A program made the translations under genes and the position numbers. From Cokeromyces recurvatus (taxonomy: Eukaryota > Mucoromycota > Mucoromycetes > Mucorales > Mucoraceae), in contig NW_026251410.1 of NCBI RefSeq assembly GCF_025118155.1, positions 310,001 to 374,000 on the forward strand: DNA of 64,000 bases, given 5' to 3'. Positions 35,765 to 48,787 of this stretch are shown here, piece by piece. Position 1 is the stretch's first letter. Each line of letters starts with the position of its first letter. The notes beneath the pieces are model-generated. The model worked only from the letters and a program-made list of their open reading frames with translations. It made no database searches and was not told where the DNA came from.

Positions 35765-36105
35765 GAAATACGCCCATAACTCTCATTTTAACGATATATA
35801 GCCTCAATCCATAGGTTCTTTGTCTTGTAGAATTCACTAAGGAAGTACCAAATTTGCCTGTTTGGTCATTGTCATAACTTCTAAAGTTTTTATAGCTCTC
35901 TACATATCTTACCCAACTACCAATGTTAAAAGGATTCATAGATCGTTTATCACTTTTATCAGCTTTGGTCACTAATTCAATATCCTTAATATTCTTCCTT
36001 ATTATTAAAGTAGTTATTTTTAATGTTGAATAGCTTATTTGATGTATCAGCTATAACAAGTCTGTCTTCAGTTTCATACCGTTTTTTTTTTTGTTCCTCC
36101 ATCAT
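35663..36105 (-). pseudogene. Decayed gene of unknown family
   Basis: From an ATG at 36105 the minus strand reads through ETEDRLVIADTSNKLFNI, then needs a one-base shift near 36000. It continues with DIELVTKADKSDKRSMNPF, SWVRYVESYKNFRSYDND and STRQRTYGLRLYIVKMRVMG, reaching a poly-A interrupted intron-like gap (35733-35762) and a stop near 35663. The composition is clearly protein-like and the frameshift is the only gross defect. I do not recognise the family; the look is of a multicopy, possibly transposon-linked gene. Confidence 0.45.
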
Positions 36106-36615
36106 TAAAAATTTACTATTTATATTATATTATATTATGTTATTATTATTATTATTATTTTCGTCTATCACTGATGAGTCGATTGTCTCTGAACTAATAT
36201 TTTTTTTTCTTTATCCCAAAACTGTGTTCTATAAAAAGTTGTCTGCTTATTTTTGCCATACAAGTTTTTTTTTTTTTTTATGATAACTTATTCTTTCACG
36301 TTTTTTCATGTACGTCATTGTTTTTTAATTCGTTACATTTAACAACGTCTTCTTGGTTTGTCAATTCTTTACGTATTCTTTCTTCTATTTCAAGTCTTTG
36401 AGTATAATCACACCAGTAGTTTATACTATTTCCTTACTGTTACATATTATAATTTACAAGTATTCTGTAACCGCAACAAGTATGACAGTGGTTCTAAATA
36501 AATAATGTGTAACTTTTTATAGCAATTGTACTACACAATACGTATTAACTTTAGAGCCCATCCTCCTTTCTTTTTCATTTTTTTTTATTTTATATGAGAA
36601 AAAAAAATTATTGAA
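36106..36615. other. Intergenic
   Basis: I see no gene. The DNA is AT-rich with ATT repeats near 36121-36160 and T runs. On minus there may be a few more codons of the decayed gene to the left (a short KEKKILVQRQSTHQ-like stretch), but this cannot be supported. Confidence 0.4.
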
Positions 36616-36969
36616 GAGGTAGTCCTTTATAGTGTAGAGGTGGATTAGATTCTGTTCTTGTTTGCTTCTACTACAGCCGTGTTACTCCCAGGAATTCTCT
36701 CAATGCTGCGGGCTTTCCTCTCTTGCATGGTAGGAAATTACCCCGCGATTTAACAACATCTTTTTATCGACCTCCATTGAAGGCCTGGTGTTGAACATTG
36801 GATCCTGGAAGGTAGCATGTTATCAGCAAAGCTCAGAACTAACCCCGATTTTATTATTTAATCACTCCCATCTACAGCTAACAAAGTTCATCTCTCCATG
36901 ATCGCCGCTTGGCCAACAGAAAGGCGCTACCCTTTCCGATCAAGTCATTTTATTTAACTCAATTTTTTT
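36616..36969. ncRNA. Candidate structured non-coding RNA, long rod with two terminal hairpins
   Basis: This patch is distinctly less AT-rich and free of homopolymers. Seven helices nest in strict order: 36618-36622/36927-36931, 36634-36640/36868-36875, 36642-36653/36835-36844 (10 bp, two bulged A), 36661-36666/36825-36830, 36678-36685/36812-36819 (8 bp), 36688-36693/36803-36808 and 36701-36705/36796-36800. The tip splits into two hairpins, 36708-36719/36732-36746 and 36754-36758/36789-36793. A TAGTGTAGAGG at 36630-36640 fits a Pol III A box, and T7 at 36963-36969 would end a plus transcript; T9 beyond 36610 would end a minus one. The rod with a two-hairpin tip and about 330 nt length recalls SRP RNA, but I see no SRP-specific motif. 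A diverged fold-back element is the alternative. Confidence 0.45.
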
Positions 36970-37339
36970 GTTTATAAACCCAAACTTTTAGGTGTAGTTG
37001 CCGAGTTGTGGTATTCAAAAAAAAATAAATAAAAAACATTTCCCTTTTATGCATGCATTTGCTATAATCTTATATCATCAAACAATATTTTTTAATAAGA
37101 ATTCAACGACCGTCGAAATAAATAGGCATAGTTAGAGTCACTTACTCTTCCTTTATTAAATATTTAACTTAAAGTACCTGGACAAATAGTATAAAGGAAT
37201 GCGGCTTCAACTTATTTATGTATTATACTTTTTCATGTTACATGAACTTAAGGAAGTTGGTACTAAATAGGATTCTGTCGTAACTAATACTTTTCTAATT
37301 CCCCTTTGATTTTAGATATTCTTATATGAATACCTAACT

Positions 37340-37686
37340 GTTAAAATCATAGATAAAACTGTGATATTATTTGTAAAATATCAAGTAAAAAATATTATAA
37401 AATAAAAATAATAAAAAGACAAAAGAAAGTTAAGGAGAGTGAACAATGGTTCTAAAGTCAATCACCTTATTTATGAACTTAAATTGATAGGGTATTTATA
37501 AGAATTGTTGAAGAGGCCTGAAATAAGATGTGAATCAGAAAATTGTTATAGGTAATGAAGTGTTAGAAGTTTTAATATTATTTGATAAAGTGGATCAAGA
37601 GAGTTTTTCAGGGAAATCTAGATAGAATTCCTTGATCTACATGTTTAATCAAGGAACATGACATTATAAGTCAGTTCATGACAAGA
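37340..37686 (+). repeat. Dispersed repeat, copy B
   Basis: Same-orientation partner of the copy at 29410-29796, with scattered substitutions and small gaps. Its TGTGATATT start is at 37360 and the ATGACATTATAA block is at 37658-37669. It carries no coding frame. The two copies are about 7.9 kb apart. Confidence 0.75.
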
Positions 37687-39699
37687 TTAAACACTATTCC
37701 AACTGATAGTTTAAACAGCAATGCAGTCGTGTTTGAATTCATCCGTTGTTTGTTGTATAGTGTTGTGTATATAATGATGTATTACATAATATCTTACAAT
37801 ATACAGATCAGAGTCATGAAGGACTCGAATGATATTTATAGCTATTAGTAGTGCACTTTCTGCATACAATATTATTTGTGAGACATATATGAATTATAGA
37901 CTGTACCTATTAGTTATACACACACATTATTATCTAATATACTAATTTATAAATACAATCATATACTATCTATACACTATACACTATAATAACTTTCATT
38001 CAAGTAGTACATTGAGGAATGACTATAATACAAAGCATCTTCCACAAGTATGAACAAACGAGATCTCGTTATTTGGTTTCAAGAAAAATAACCGAACCGG
38101 CTAGATCGAGCACGACTAATTTAATCAAGGCAAAGACTAGAGCTCAACCATAATATCTTTAATCATTTTATGGGAAATATTCTTCTTTCATTCTGTTCCT
38201 GTCGCAAAGTAACCCCATTCTTCACAAGATATAAAATAAGCATACATTTTGCACTCCTTTTTTAGAGATGCAATTTTTTAATTTATCTCCTTATTCAATT
38301 TTTTAATTCTTATTTTTATTCAATTTATAATAAAAGTTTTTACAAAGTGTTCACAGACTTATTCTATCTTCTTTTTTTTTATCTCTAAACAACAGAAATA
38401 ATAAATAAATAAATAAATAAATAAAAATAAATAAATAAATAATAAAAACAATGATATTAGTCTGGTTCCATTTATGCTTTAAGATTAGAAGTATTGCTGA
38501 GATATAAATGATAGGATTGAGGATTTTCGTAAATCCTAATTATTAGGACCAAGATGGGTTGCGTTGGTTTAAGGTTGTAACAAATTTCTATGCCATCAAA
38601 ATCTTTGATTCGTTTTCTATATTTTTCAACATTTTCTTTGGTATATTTAACAAAGAAAAACATACAAATTGTCTGGACTCTTAATCTTTCCATTATTGAT
38701 TGAAGTTACTAGAAACCTTTAGTAGCCGCTCTAGTGTAGCTCTTACTTTAAAACAGTAAATATATATAAATAGCTGTAGCAAGCTACAAACATATTTGTA
38801 TAGAACAAAACAAGTTACGCTTTTAAACGAATAGTCTATCTGCAACACCCAAGGTAGCTAAAGAGCCCCTTAAGATACAAGGATTAATGAAAAAAAAAGG
38901 GAGGGAGGTAGCAAAGGAAAGAAAAGAAAAGGAAAAATAATAATGCAAGAAATGTATTGTTTGTTGGGGGGAGGAGGAGGAAGGAAAAAAAAAGGAACCG
39001 ACCAAAAAATGTTTTACCCTTGGATTTCTTGGAGTTGAAGATAAGCCTTTAATATGTTGAAGATGTATCAAGTTTATAACTGATCAGCAAACAAACTACT
39101 AGAGTAGATAATTATCACGTTATTGAAGAAGTCTAGGGTTGAAGTGTTAGAAGCAAGTTGAAAAATAAATGATCAAAGGAATATCTATTATCTGAGATAT
39201 TTGAAGTCGTTAATAATGGACTGTAATAATTCTTTGTAAGAGGCTTGAATGGGTAATTAGGTCAAATATCGAGTAAACATTTGGTAGCCTTCTGAAGTAG
39301 TTAACATATAGTCTATGGTAGACATTCGTTACTATAGAATTGAAGATAAAGATACTGCAAGTAAGCAAATAGATTTAGCCTTAGTATTTCCATGTTTATC
39401 TAAACTTTCATTGTAATAACTGCTATTGAAAATAACATCTGAATCTCTTATCATCTAACGAATGAATATCATTATGATTTAATTAACTATTTCTGCATAT
39501 GAATGTGTATTGTTTTTCACCAATTACTGGCCAAAATTTATTTGGTAACTGGCTATCACCAACTTGAAATATAAAATATGATATATACATGAATTGGCCA
39601 AGGTCATCTTATTAAATAAGCTTTCTATCATTAAGGTTAATAAAAATGCTGCATTTAAATAAATCCTTAATAATCTGAAATGAATGCATTATTACAAGG

Positions 39700-39760
<61 letters not shown>

Positions 39761-40205
39761 ATTAAAGATTCCTCTTTCATGGATTGAGTTCTTTAAACTT
39801 ATTCTCTCTATGTAGGTAATATTAAATAAGAGACTATATTCATCTTCTATTAAGGCTTTCAACAAATGTCTTTAAACTTATTATGTCTTTCATTACCGAA
39901 TAATGCTTATGCTCATTCATAGTCAAGTCTACTAAACCATTATCATTTAATTTACTGATAACGATCATTACTGAGACTTTTTCTTTTAACAGATTGCTTT
40001 TTTGCAAGATTTTACTTTTATTGAAACAAATGTCCGGGCGGTAATTAAAAAAAGGAACACACCCTTAGAACTAGACTTCTAACTTTATTGGCCAAAACCG
40101 CATTTCAAAAGCGGTTTAACCAAAAGAGGGCAGTAACTTAAAAAAAAAAAAAAATATTGATAATAATCATTTCTATTATTTTCATTCATTAAATCCTTTA
40201 ATCTA
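37687..40205. other. Intergenic, 2.5 kb, kinesin promoter side
   Basis: There is no convincing gene. A 73-codon minus frame (38472-38693) reads protein-like (KYTKENVEKYRKRIKDFDGI) but matches nothing I know and has no splice or promoter support. An A run of about 55 lies at 39701-39755, among the longest in the window. A hairpin (40095-40117) lies about 90 bp before the kinesin start. Confidence 0.45.
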
Positions 40206-43125
<2,920 letters not shown>

Positions 43126-43195
43126 GTAAATAAATAAATAAAACCAAAAAATTTTTTTTTCTTTATTAATTATATTATATACTGGAGTAAATAAA

Positions 43196-44779
43196 TCAAA
43201 GCTTGCTTGTTAAAGTATGATCTTCTTGATTCTTTAAACATACTTCCATATCTGTTATATATTGTCTTAGAGACCTTTGCTCCATTTTACCAAATACGAA
43301 TCCTACTACAAGACATACAGTTGCAATGATTGAAAAGAGAATTAAAAGTAAACTGTAGATAGCGTTCATGAATAACGTCTGATGATAGTATATGATAATA
43401 ATTTGAGTTATAAATAAACCAAGTATAATAAAGACTGATAATAGAAAGAAGTTTAAAATGGTATTAGCTGTCCTTTTCGCTTTGATCAAATCCTTTTCTA
43501 ATAGGATTAACATAGTTTGCAATGTTTCTGGTAATAGTTTTGTAAAACAAGGATTTGCTAAAAGGACGAGAGCAGCATCATCATCAGTAACGGCTACATC
43601 ACCTTTTATTTTAAACAGGGAATGGACAGCAAAATGATCCGAGTAACTCATTTCTGTATGCGTTATATATCCTTCTAATGCTACTCTGGATTCTATGCAG
43701 CTTATTTTCGGTGTATGTCTATAGAAAATATAATCTAATCTGTCACCCATTTCTTTAACATGAGCTTGTTGCTTTAAAAAGTGTTTAGTCCATGTATTTA
43801 AGGGTGAATCACAAGTTATACCAAATAGTTGAATACATTCAGAATCTGTGAGTTCATTATTCTCAAGACGTTTTAAACTGTTTGCCATTTCATCTTTATG
43901 AATTTCTAACCAAGAATCCGTCATAAATCCATGATTCTTTAAAATAGTATAACAATAACTACTAGGGACACTATTAAAATCACCCGTCTTTTTTTTTTTT
44001 TTTTTTTTTTGGCATACATTAATATAATAATAATAATAAGGACAGAATGTAGATCATATTACCAATATAACATGTTTACCCTGAGCGACAGAAGCACGTA
44101 CACTATTTGCTATTTGCCAACATTGAGTAATCCTTTGAGCTTCATATGCATTGTTATTTCCATATTCAGCTTGTAGCTAGTAGCAATTATATATAAGTGA
44201 CTTTTTGTTTTGTTTTTGTTTAATATTATGTAAGCAACTTTACATGAGTAGTATAAACGTCAATGAATCCAACATTAGGATGATTAATACAAATACATCC
44301 ACAACCTTTTCCAACATAAAAATCTCCTTGAAATATTTGAAGTGGTCTCCCTGATAAAGTAAAATGTATATAAGACGATGATAAAATTTGAAAACGAGAC
44401 AGCAACACTAAACCGCTTCCTAGTGTACCACTAATATGATGTATAAAACGATTATAGTCATTGCCAATAATAAGTTACTTACCTATAAAAATATTTTGTA
44501 AAAGGTAATTTATGCTTCACTTTCTCTTTTATATAGTCAAAGTCTTCCCACATCCATACCTCTTGAAGCGCTACAATATCATATTGTTGTTGACACATAT
44601 AATCGGCAATTGCAATTAACCGAAATCTGCGTTTCTTTGCTACAATGTTGAGACCCCTTTTTTATTACAACAAATACATATAAACACATGATTGAATCTA
44701 ATTCAAATAGGATATGTCTATTTTACCAACAATTTAAAGATAAAACAGATAATGTCTCTTCCTCATTTTTATTATTCAT
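43196..44779 (-). CDS. ISC1: Neutral sphingomyelinase / inositol phosphosphingolipid phospholipase C (Isc1-like)
   Basis: Five exons (44779-44727, 44656-44483, 44430-44244, 44176-44063, 43987-43196) encode 439 residues. The endonuclease/exonuclease/phosphatase fold is clear: VLSLNCWGLNIVAKKR, YDIVALQEVW with the metal-binding Glu, THLQAEYG, VILTGDFNS, DRLDYIF and a final YSDHFAV with the catalytic His. Two hydrophobic helices near the C-terminus (after ANTILNFFLLSVFIILGLF) anchor it in membrane, as in yeast Isc1. The enzyme hydrolyses complex sphingolipids to ceramide. The acceptor of exon 5 is preceded by a long run of A. Exon phases agree throughout. Confidence 0.92.
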
Positions 44780-45015
44780 TTCTTAGAAACAAAAATAATA
44801 ATAATAAAATACAGAAATTAGTATTATTATGATTACTGCATTTTTATGAATATACGGGCGGTAAATAGAAATGTATTTTACAAATTTCCTAAAACAGATT
44901 TGCACAATGAAATAAATTGGATTGCATAAATAGTTCTGCAGTAACATGATTACATAAGTGCAACCACTAACAATATTAAATTTTGTGAACAATTGTCTTG
45001 TGATTTGAGGAAATA

Positions 45016-45055
<40 letters not shown>

Positions 45056-45614
45056 AGATGAAATTGGAAATAAGAGCAAAGTCCTCCGTATATATTTGCA
45101 TAATAGAGAATTACATCAATCAAAGTCATGCCATGTTATGCACTGGATTAGAAGAAGCCCTTCCAAGTCATCTTTACCATTGAAAGACCTAACTGTAAAG
45201 TTTTGTGGATATAATATAATTTCTACAATAGACCTATACAGGCTATAGTGGCTTATTATATATGGATATTTATATATACATATGTGTGTGTGTGTGTGTG
45301 TGTGTGTGCTGTTTTACACAGAACTTTACAATGATTCTTTTTAATTTTAAAGGATTTATTACAAAAGCTTATTACCTACCTAAAAGCATAATTAGCTAAT
45401 AATATCTCTTTTAATAATAGTAGTAAATCTGTTTAATACTATGCAATCACTCAAATAACTTCTTAACAGTTATATTCATTTTTTATTATTATTGTCTCCC
45501 CCCCCTAAAATACATATGTCAAGCTGTCTAAAATAAAGACTTTGTACATTAAAACATTGTATAGGAGACGTCATTAATAATAGAAATGAAAAAAAAAAGA
45601 ATCCATACATTGCA
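44780..45614. other. Intergenic
   Basis: No gene is seen. It contains an A run of about 36 (45019-45054) and a TG microsatellite (about 45284-45309). A CGGGCGGTAA sequence near 44854 also occurs near 40034; it may be coincidence or a shared short element. Confidence 0.5.
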
Positions 45615-46132
45615 TTATTTTACAGTTTCTCCATTTATTCCTAATCTTTTAACTTTCTCTATCAATCCATTAATTGAATCTTGTAATAAGGTATTATCAT
45701 CATTCATGCCTATTAAGGCTAATTTGTCAGTGATGGATAATATGACATTATTTAATTCATCATTATCCGATTCTTTTCTTAAGAATAAAAAATCTGATAG
45801 CCCATGATATGAATCATAAGAAGGTAATCCGTATGTATTAATATGCTTATTTGCTAAATGATTTACCAACACTTGAGTAATCTACTAATGTTGTTAGTTA
45901 AAAATTGCAGTATACAGATACTGATTCCCTTATTAAAGTATATTACCGACTTCAAATCTTCATATTCATCTTTTGCACTCTGAGATGTATAATCAACTTC
46001 TTTTATAGAATTATGAATTAAATGTTGTGATTGTCGAAGATTATCCATCTTTAATTTTGCTAATAATAAAGGTGTAAGACGAAAAGGATCTGAAGCTGGT
46101 ATATTTGCCCCTATAAAGTTATCAATACAAGG

Positions 46133-46179
<47 letters not shown>

Positions 46180-46705
46180 TTAAAACATACCAACCTTCTT
46201 GTAATAACATTAATACACATTGATAATTTCCTGCAAGTACAGCTTTTAAATAAATATGAATAAATAGAAATAAGAAGAATAGTCATTTAAAAGGCTAATG
46301 TTTATAATTATACCCACCCATATGTATCGGTTGAAGTCCATCCACATCTCCCATCCCATTATTAACGTCAGAACCTGCTTGTATTAATAGCTTTGCTATT
46401 TCTGTTGCAACTTCAGGGTCATCCTTTCGACTGCAAGCAATATGTAATGGTGTCCTTAGATGTTTATCTCGAATCAGATCTGGGTTTATTTCTGGTAATG
46501 CTTCTAATATTTCTTTAACTAGTAAAACAATTTAAGTATAATAATTTAATATATATACTCAACATTTACCATCACCGGGAGGCTTTCGTGCACAAGCATC
46601 TAATAATACAGAATCAGAAGGTGCTAATTGAAGTAAATCACGCAATCTATCGACTCTTTTATTCTTTTTTATTTGACAAGTGGTCTTTGTAATTCGATTC
46701 TGCAT
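45615..46705 (-). CDS. Ankyrin-repeat protein, ANKRD54-like
   Basis: Five exons (46705-46570, 46518-46318, 46242-46195, 46110-45947, 45881-45615) give 271 residues. Ankyrin repeats are visible in residues 60-140: DKHLRTPLHIACSRKD, IAKLLIQAGSDVNNG, GLQPIHMAVLAGNYQCVLML and ANIPASDPFRLTPLLLAK. The N-terminal basic motif and the C-terminal helical segment (SITDKLALIG) without repeats resemble ANKRD54-type adaptors. The molecular partner is unknown. The intron before exon 4 includes a run of about 39 T on the plus strand. The acceptor of exon 5 was chosen as the second of two adjacent AGs, because the first would create an immediate stop. Confidence 0.82.
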
Positions 46706-46784
46706 TATAAGTTGTTTAAAAGAAAAGAGAGAAAATAGAATAAATTTACTCCGGAATTTCTTTAATTATGTAATACCTAAAAAT

Positions 46785-46820
<36 letters not shown>

Positions 46821-47134
46821 ATTAAGTATACTTGATGTTAGCCGTATTACTATTTTTAAATATGAGTACAATTGTCAGTAATAGCGAAAATGTTGGCATC
46901 TTCTGCTGTGCAGATAAACGACAATGAAATAATATTTATGCAGTCAAAGTGATATTTAGATTTTTACCAGTTATAATAGTCTATAATAGACAATGTATTT
47001 TTTTTTTTTTATGTACAAGTCGATAAAGTTCTTTAGTTATTATATCTTGAACTAAAATAAGGATGATTTGTAACATTGTTCATAAAATAAAGAAAAAGAA
47101 ACTGCGCTGAGACTACTACTACTACTACTATTAT

Positions 47135-47166
<32 letters not shown>

Positions 47167-47510
47167 TTGTATATATAAATACATGGAATTAAAATGTATT
47201 CGAAAGAGTAATCACAGTCGATAACCATTATAGCAGTTCTTTTTTTTTTTCATTAAAGATCAATGAATGATAGTTCTTATTAAATTAAAAACTTATTATT
47301 CGCATATTCTATCTGATAAGTTACTTGGATTTTATATATGAAAGAATTAAAGTTGATTAGAGTATTTAAACGTACATGTCCATTGGCTCCATATATGCCT
47401 TCACAGGTTAACTTACTCTGTTTGTTATGATAGAAGAAATATATATATATATATATATTAATGTATAAGTTCATATCTCTTCTTCTTTTTTGGACTATGA
47501 CTATACTGAA
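46706..47510. other. Intergenic with CTA microsatellite
   Basis: It contains an A28 run (about 46788-46815) and an interrupted CTA repeat (about 47116-47166). No gene is present. The right side leads into the rearranged transposon relic. Confidence 0.5.
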
Positions 47511-48402
47511 AAAGAAGATGTCGTATTGTAAATATAATTGTTTGTTAAATATGAAGGCCTGCAGAGCAGTCATCAAACCGTCTAGAAGAATAGCGCACAA
47601 ACCCTTCAAAAGATGATTAGACAACTTGATTGCTAGCGTCTGCAATTATTTGAGGAATAGTATCTTTTTTTTTTCACTACTCTTAACAACTAGGCCAAAG
47701 CTGTTCTATTGGGTTTTAGTTCTGGAGAGTAAGGTGGTAGGTAAGTGCATTTGTAGCCACGCTCTTTGATCATCTCGCCAATTATTTTACCTGTATGTAT
47801 GGACGCATTATCCATGATTAAATGCTGTCCCTTTATTTTAGGGAGTTTGTCCATCTCAGCAAGAACTTCTTTAATAAAATTGTCATAGTGTTTGGTTACT
47901 GTGCCCTATGTTTATTGCTTCCTACTATCGGCTAGCTTTCTTTTCTATGAAGAAGGCATGGGTTTTCTTAAGCTAATTTTAATCAAGATTTTTAGCAGAA
48001 ATGGTGCTCAAGATGGAAATTGAATTGACTCTAGCTGGCTGTAAGTACTTTGACTTTGGCAGCCTTCCCTTTTGAAAATCCAAGCCCTGAGTTCTTCTCA
48101 GGTTTTCATTAAATCCTAAACCCTAACTTTTCGATAAAAACACAGTTGTTCATAGAGTCAACACCTATCTCTTTCACCGTTTCTAACCATTGCTTTCTCG
48201 CTTGGATTCTTTCCGGAGTGTTTCTGTTGAAAAAAAAAAAAAAAAAAAAATACTATTCCTCAAATAATTGCAGACGCTAGCAATCAAGTTGTCTAATCAT
48301 CTTTTGAAGGGTTTGTGCGCTATTCTTCTAGACGGTTTGATGACTGCTCTGCAGGCCTTCATATTTAACAAACAATTATATTTACAATACGACATCTTCT
48401 TT
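47511..48402 (-). mobile_element. Rearranged Tc1/mariner relic flanked by perfect 152-bp inverted repeats
   Basis: Two arms, 47511-47662 and 48251-48402, are exact inverted copies by eye, each ending in a T or A run on the inner side. The 588-bp core on minus is a decayed DDE_3 transposase. Its landmarks are ARKQWLETVKEIG, a NCVFIEKLGF first-Asp region, KISLRKPMPSS, then HYDNFIKEVLAEMDKLPKIK, HLIMDNASIHTG (second Asp) and GYKCTYLPPYSPELKP (third acidic region), with several stops and shifts. The right arm reads on minus as the YEGLQSSHQTV segment, which normally precedes the catalytic domain. So the arms are an inverted duplication of internal transposase sequence, not ordinary terminal repeats. 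Confidence 0.75.
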
Positions 48403-48516
48403 TTTTTTTCAAAAAGCATGTCACTCTTTTCTTGTATTATGCGACATCATTTTAAGGAAAAGGTATAGAAATATGCTTTGATGAATACAACATTATTTTT
48501 TAAAATGCGACCTAAT

Positions 48517-48558
<42 letters not shown>

Positions 48559-48787
48559 GTGCAACATTATTTGAGAAAAGGTGAATGTGGAAATTCAGTG
48601 TAACCTAGCAAAATTATTAAAGTAATTATAAACAAAACTCAATCCCTTAATTTATTTTTTCTTTTCTTCTTTCTAAGTATAACGAGTTAAATGCTATACT
48701 TGATATTTTGATTGTAATAATATCTATAAACATTATACGTGAAAAAAGTTATAAATCTTTTTCTTTATTATTATAATAATAATTAAA
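48403..48787. other. Intergenic before the histone-fold gene
   Basis: A T38 run (about 48519-48557) and AT-rich promoter-like DNA are present. No gene is seen. Confidence 0.5.

Noticed and set aside
36630..36640. A-box-like sequence read as a tRNA gene
   Set aside because: No matching B box (GGTTCGANTCC) or acceptor stem at the required distance; I kept it only as weak support for a Pol III transcript.
38823..39071. 82-codon minus frame
   Set aside because: Composition follows T/C-rich DNA; no domain, promoter or splice support.
47280..47645. 121-codon minus frame and its plus-strand twin at 48268-48468 as a duplicated gene
   Set aside because: The shared residues arise from reading outward through the two inverted transposon arms; the forward reading of the arms matches transposase instead.
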